Shown: positions 19,461-23,410 of the stretch, piece after piece
Layout of the letters: each line of letters starts with the position of its first letter
Position numbering within the stretch: the stretch's first letter is position 1
NCBI GenBank assembly: GCA_027575765.1
Contig: JANBPT010000777.1
Location: 1-23,410 of the forward strand
DNA: 23,410 bases
Reading direction: 5' to 3'
From: Tieghemiomyces parasiticus
Lineage: Eukaryota; Kickxellomycota; Dimargaritomycetes; Dimargaritales; Dimargaritaceae
Made by a program: the position numbers and the translations under genes
The notes under the pieces: model-generated
Seen by the model: the letters and a program-made list of their open reading frames with translations, nothing else
Databases searched by the model: none
What the model was told of the DNA's origin: nothing

Positions 19461-20103
19461 GGCGAGGTCGGGTGTTCAATGGGACTTGGGCAAACTTGTG
19501 TAGGCAAATACAGGACGGTTCCCATAGGCGAGTTTGTGAAGAGGTGAGGGGTTAATCGAACAGCAATGGGTTCAGTTGGGAAAGGGGGGGGGGAACTTTG
19601 CGAATGCCCAGCCAGGGGGTCAATGTTAGCTGGAACCCAAAGGCTCTGAGTAACGTCATACATCCGTCGACATTGCTCTCTACTCACACGCTGTGTAGTG
19701 TAGGACTGTCAACATTATCGCACGGGGAAAGCGTCAACGCAAGCCTTGCAGAGTATGTGATGGGTCGCTATTATCACGTGATGATGTCGATGTTGGAGTA
19801 CAGAGGGTGTGACACTTCTCCACTGCTGTATTGTCGCAAGTTCATGCCAACACTTACAGCCCGACCTTTTTTTTTTTTTGGTGAAGTTTAGTGAATCCCA
19901 TACTTCCAAGTCCTGTAGGCACTTTCCTGGGGGCGCGGCATCTACCTTTTGCTCTTACCAATACGCATTAGCCCAAGCAGCTAGATTTATTCCATAATTG
20001 TCCCTGTTCCCTCCCCTTGGCCGACTACGTTCCGCCTCTTTTGCATCGCCCCCCATCCACCCCTCCTACGACGAACCGGCACACATCCTCACAACTCACA
20101 AAC
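19461..20103. promoter_or_regulatory. Divergent promoter region between NCA2 and RPAC2
   Basis: The 643 bases between the two divergent start codons must hold both promoters. On the NCA2 side there is a 10-base G run at 19584-19593 (C-run on its coding strand). On the RPAC2 side the last 120 bases are pyrimidine-rich and end in ACAAACATGG. A 13-base T run lies at 19867-19879. I see no TATA box for either gene, which suits housekeeping expression. Confidence 0.5.
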
Positions 20104-20484
20104 ATGGCCGAGCAAACCCAGGACCAGTTACCCAAGACCACCGCGGATGGCATCGAGCTTGCCAGCTCGAAGGTGGAGATTCTGGCCGGTAGCGGTACGG
20201 ACCCGACGGCGGCGACTTTTGTGTTGCACGAGGAGGACCATACTCTGGCGAACCCACTAAGGCACGCCATTATGCAGAACCCCGAAGTAGAGTTTTGCGG
20301 CTACTCGATCCCGCATCCATCCGAATACAAGGTCCAGCTGCGAATCCAGACCACCCAGGAGACCACCGCCCTGGCCGCTCTCAAGAAGGGCCTCGAGGAC
20401 GTGTACGCCATGTGTGACCACACTTTTAAGGAGTACCATCGGGTGATGAAAGCTGGTGAGTACGAGATTGTGGATGAGGAGTAG
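20104..20484 (+). CDS. RPC19: RNA polymerases I and III subunit RPAC2 (AC19), 126 residues
   Basis: An intronless frame of 127 codons runs to TAG. The product is the small alpha-like subunit shared by RNA polymerases I and III, which pairs with AC40/RPAC1 in the assembly platform in the nucleus and nucleolus. The motif block at residues 38-75 is diagnostic: TFVLHEEDHTLANPLR, then NPEVEFCGYSIPHPSE, followed by a conserved LRIQTT segment and a C-terminal helix. Length is close to human (133) and yeast (142); the N-terminal extension is short. The ATG has a good context (ACAAACATGG) and lies after a pyrimidine-rich leader. The frame is open further 5' but without a believable earlier ATG. It converges with the ADH gene, 190 bases between stop codons. 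Confidence 0.97.
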   Translation: MAEQTQDQLPKTTADGIELASSKVEILAGSGTDPTAATFVLHEEDHTLANPLRHAIMQNPEVEFCGYSIPHPSEYKVQLRIQTTQETTALAALKKGLEDVYAMCDHTFKEYHRVMKAGEYEIVDEE

Positions 20485-20674
20485 TAGCTGGTGGATTGAT
20501 CCAGCGTCATTTTTGGTATTAAATTTCGTGACGTGTACAACTTATTTTTTTAATCAGGGCACGTTTATTCGAATACGGTTGGAGGTGTAGTCGTGGATAA
20601 TCGCATATTTGGTCCACCGTTGTCGCCCTCTGGGATTTATACACACCATCCTCGGGCGGCGTAAATCGAACAGC

Positions 20675-21943
20675 TTAGTTGTTCAAGACCACCCGGTAAC
20701 GCGCCTTGCCGTCCCGGACGTACGTCAGGGCCTCATGGGCCTGGCTCATAGGCATCTCCTCGACCCAGGGCCGAATTCCGTGCTCTGCTGCGAAGTCGAG
20801 GGTCGCCTGGACATGCGGGGCGTCGCCCACCACGGAGGTATTGATTTGCAAGTCCTTCATCAGAAACGGGCCCACGGGAATCGACAGAGGTGCGGCTGGA
20901 ATTCCTACGAGTACGATCTTACTATGGAGGTCCATAAAACCAGCCAGCTGAGCCCAGTCGGTGTGAACCGAGTTGGAAGTTACCAACAGGAAATCGATCG
21001 ACATGGCTGCCCGTTTCACTTGGTCAGCATCATTAATATTGACCACGTGGTTGGCGCCAAATTCGAAGCACTCGGCCCGCTTGTCTTCCTTGGTGGTAAA
21101 AGCAGTTACTTGTGCGCCGAGGGCCCTGGCAAACTGGATGGCGAGGTGGCCTAGACCGCCAATTCCAACGATCCCGACGCGGTCTCCGGCCTGCACGTTG
21201 TGACGGCGCATAGGGTTAAACACCGTGGCACCACCGCAGACCAGGGGGGCGACGTACTTGTCTTCGAGGTTATCTGGAACACGTGACACATGTTTGTCCT
21301 GGACTCGAATCGATCTAATGTATAGGTGTAGCGTTCGGATATGCCGTTTGCGGGGTGAAGTAAGTAGTGGCAGGAGATGCTCTGGGTGTCAGCATACACG
21401 AGAGCTGTACGATGTGAATCAACCCGGCACATAGCACTGGTTTTGAGTAGGTTTTAATCACCTGCCAGGATCTTTCGTTGATTAGCCTAGGATGGGCGAG
21501 AGGGCAAATGAGCCCGCCACTTACTCAGCAAAACCACCGTAGGCCATGGTACCATCCGCAAATAGGCCACCGGCGGTGGGCACGCCCCGGACACAATAGG
21601 AATCTTGGCCTTTCTGGCATTGATTGCAAAGCTCGCTGTCATCGCATGTGTAGGCCAAGTAGCCTACTGATACGCGGTCCCCTACCTTGAACCTCTGAAC
21701 CTGATCGCCCAAGGTCTTGACGCGGCCCACCACCTCATGACCAGGCACGAACGGATAGGCACTGGCCCAGCCTTCAAAAACGTTGGCACAGTCGGTGCCG
21801 CAGACTCCGCAGTGGTCAATGGCAACTTCTACATCATGGGGGCCCAGTGGACGCGGGGTGTACGCCCAGGGCTCAACCTTCTGACCAGGGGCCTTAAGGG
21901 CATAACACTTGAACTTAGGCTCGATCGAGGTAGGGATAGACAT
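20675..21943 (-). CDS. Zinc-dependent alcohol dehydrogenase, cinnamyl-alcohol/ADH6 type, two exons, 352 residues
   Basis: Exon 1 is 21943-21525 and exon 2 is 21314-20675; the 210-base intron (GTAAGT...ATTAG) is spliced in phase 2 and restores the family sequence GGFAE-SIRV. The total is 353 codons with TAA. Catalytic zinc ligands are C45 (in HCGVCGTD), H69 (PGHE) and C166 (LVCGG). A structural zinc lobe follows with C100, C106, C109 and C117. The Rossmann motif is GIVGIGGLGHLAIQFA at 187-202; the TTKEDK after the second strand lacks the acidic residue of NAD-preferring enzymes, so NADPH use is likely. The family reduces aldehydes, including aromatic ones, to alcohols in the cytosol; the substrate here cannot be told. 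Spacing of the first two structural cysteines (five residues between) is wider than the usual two. A TATA element lies 167 bases upstream of the ATG. Confidence 0.95.
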
Positions 21944-22107
21944 ACTGCAAGTTGGGGAAGCAGAGAGGTAAGATACGTACGCGAAAGAGCGTGGCGGGAG
22001 GCAAAAATGCGGGGTTGGTACGTTAACGGAGGTCAGGGATAGCGGTGAAGTGGGCAGCAATGGGTTGGAAACTTGGCTACTTAGATGATGGTAGGTCGGA
22101 GTAGCCT

Positions 22108-22116
22108 CTCTTATAT
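22108..22116 (-). promoter_or_regulatory. TATA box of the ADH gene
   Basis: The minus strand reads ATATAAGAG here, with TATAAG ending 167 bases before the ATG at 21943. Sequence between is C/T-rich on the coding strand. A TATA-type promoter fits inducible expression, though that is inference. Confidence 0.5.
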
Positions 22117-23280
22117 GGCGCAAGCCGTAATTCAGCCAGCTAATGTGCCACCTTCTGGCCCAATAGTCTAGCGGTTGGCAGCGTCATGATGAACCTATTA
22201 GCAATCACATCCGGTTTGAGGTGGCCTTCAGCCTACGCCTACCATGTGCTTACCTAAGCCATCGTTGATACACCTCAGAGCCGGGTCAGATCTGCAGAAG
22301 AAAAAATCGCAATCCCTCCCTTAGGTGATGCGCAGCCTACATCATAATGCAACCGGATTGGTCTTGGAAGCAATTGGATCTGCAGGAGTGTGGTCCTACC
22401 AACCGATAGTTACCGTGCTTATCTTTCCCAGTACTGTACTCAATATCCTTGGCATGGCTAGAGGGCTAAGCCGCTTGGACACTTGAGGCCAGAGTATTCC
22501 CATTGGATGGACATGTGTGACAAAGCCAACAATAACTAAAAACCGACCAGAAAAAACAGCGCGGTGCCTTCTGTTGGCGGGCAATTGAGGAATTCGCTTA
22601 CTAATGTCCTCCTTATCCTCGTTGACATACCACCCCTCACCTAATCACTCACGCTACACACCTCCCCCCCCAACTACACTGATGGACTAGCCGCCCCATT
22701 GCCAACTAAACCTCATTTTTCTCCTTCGAGTTTTCTATAATCTTACCTATAAACAGGACATGCAACGGCCTAACTCTACTATAACCGAGTAGAGCGGGTG
22801 GGCAGTGAAATCAGTTTGCCAAGGTGGCTATGAGCGAGGGGGAAATTAGAGGTGACAGTAATATTTAACTTGCAGACAAGACTTCTAAGGGGATTGGGTG
22901 CACAGGTCACTATAAATATGCTCGCTTGAGGGTGCAGTAGAGATATCGCCTGCAAGGTAAAAGGAGAGGGAGAGGGAAGCCATTAGGCATCCAGAAGGGA
23001 GAACATTGCCTTTCTCGTTGCTCAGCGGAATGTCTATTCTCCGGAATAAAACATGCTTGCTGAGCGCCGCTAGTGAGTCCTTAGATCGAAAGGGGGCAGA
23101 AAAGGAGTGAATCCTCTCATTTCCTGGTCGTTTGGATATCATGCTAACTCTCTAAGGGATTGGGATTTCCCATGAGTGGTCCATTAATAGCCTAAAACCT
23201 ACCAGCGGTGGAAGTAAGCTGATTCCGCTTTCCCTCTATATTTGGTTACAGAACACGCCGGGCTGGCTGGCTGTGCACAA
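22117..23280. other. Gene-poor region upstream of ADH
   Basis: No frame here has recognisable content; the longest (22885-23142, minus, 85 codons) matches no known family. An eight-base C run lies at 22664-22671 and an isolated TATAAATA at 22911-22918 on the plus strand. Near 22158-22180 a tRNA-like D-arm sequence occurs, but no full tRNA folds. Confidence 0.45.
22911..22918 (+). promoter_or_regulatory. Isolated TATA-like element
   Basis: TATAAATA preceded by CAC, the same 11-mer (CACTATAAATA) as at 5171-5181. No coding region follows on the plus strand within the window. It is promoter-like only by sequence. Confidence 0.2.
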
Positions 23281-23284
23281 GTGC

Positions 23285-23410
23285 CTAGGCTTGGGCATCC
23301 CTGGCGGTGGTGCTATCCGTGATGGTTGTCTGTTCCTTCCTCCACGGCTGAGATGGCAGGTCTAGTGGGGGCTGGATCTGGCAAAGGGGTGGACTGAGGG
23401 CTGGGTTTGG
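23285..23410 (-). other. Possible 3' end of a minus-strand gene running off the right edge
   Basis: The last 125 or so bases become GC-rich, as in the clear genes. Two minus-strand frames are open from the edge: one for about 41 codons to a TAG near 23285, the other for about 31 codons to a TAG near 23318. Both read as Pro/Ser/Thr-rich sequence without a domain. Either could be a low-complexity C-terminus; the window is too short to decide. Confidence 0.2.

Noticed and set aside
20609..21154. 181-codon plus-strand frame opposite the alcohol dehydrogenase
   Set aside because: It is antisense to the nucleotide-binding exon of ADH; no family resemblance.
22158..22230. tRNA-like stretch starting near TAGTCTAGCGGTTGGC
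   Set aside because: The D-arm/box A resembles a tRNA, but the acceptor and T stems do not pair and box B is poor (GGTTTGAGGTG). At most a decayed fragment.
1..23410. CRISPR array, insertion sequence, retrotransposon or rRNA
   Set aside because: No regularly spaced repeats, transposase or reverse-transcriptase motifs, long terminal repeats or rRNA sequence were seen; the window is eukaryotic.

Overview
The window is nuclear DNA from a fungus. The protein genes carry spliceosomal introns with GTAAGT-type 5' sites. They include a secreted hevein-type chitin-binding protein, a GPI-anchored Cys-rich surface protein and the mitochondrial NCA2 family. An RNA polymerase III tRNA gene with internal A and B boxes is also present. 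The TBRG1-like FYR-domain gene and GC-rich codon choice would suit an early-diverging filamentous fungus, but that placement is inference; the kingdom-level call is much firmer than any finer one.

Layout, left to right. At 1-561 (-) is the start of a chitin-binding protein with a signal peptide and tandem hevein modules, running off the left edge. From 562 to 7057 lie about 6.5 kb in which I can support no gene. At 7058-8722 (-) is a five-exon MEMO1 homologue. At 9269-9341 (+) is tRNA-Arg(UCG) with a T-run terminator. At 10407-12169 (-) is a two-exon FYRN/FYRC protein resembling TBRG1. From 12170 to 15812 is another gene-poor stretch with one unrecognised open frame. At 15813-16403 (+) is a Cys-rich GPI-anchored protein. 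At 16761-19460 (-) is an intronless NCA2 homologue. At 20104-20484 (+) is the shared RNA polymerase I/III subunit RPAC2 (yeast Rpc19). At 20675-21943 (-) is a two-exon zinc alcohol dehydrogenase of the cinnamyl-alcohol/ADH6 type. The last 1.4 kb shows no complete gene.

The genes do not form a pathway or cluster. They are ordinary, separately promoted genes: GPI protein/NCA2 and RPAC2/ADH are convergent pairs, and NCA2/RPAC2 is divergent. Three genes (chitin-binding, FYR, ADH) have a TATA element 167-208 bases upstream of the ATG. The RPAC2 and NCA2 genes show none, and upstream regions are generally pyrimidine-rich on the coding strand. I found no CRISPR array, transposon, rRNA or convincing new system. 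The points most worth a second look are the nearly identical 180-base chitin-binding repeats with only silent differences, the TBRG1-like protein, the insertion in MEMO1, and several inverted repeats and promoter-like sites without a gene.
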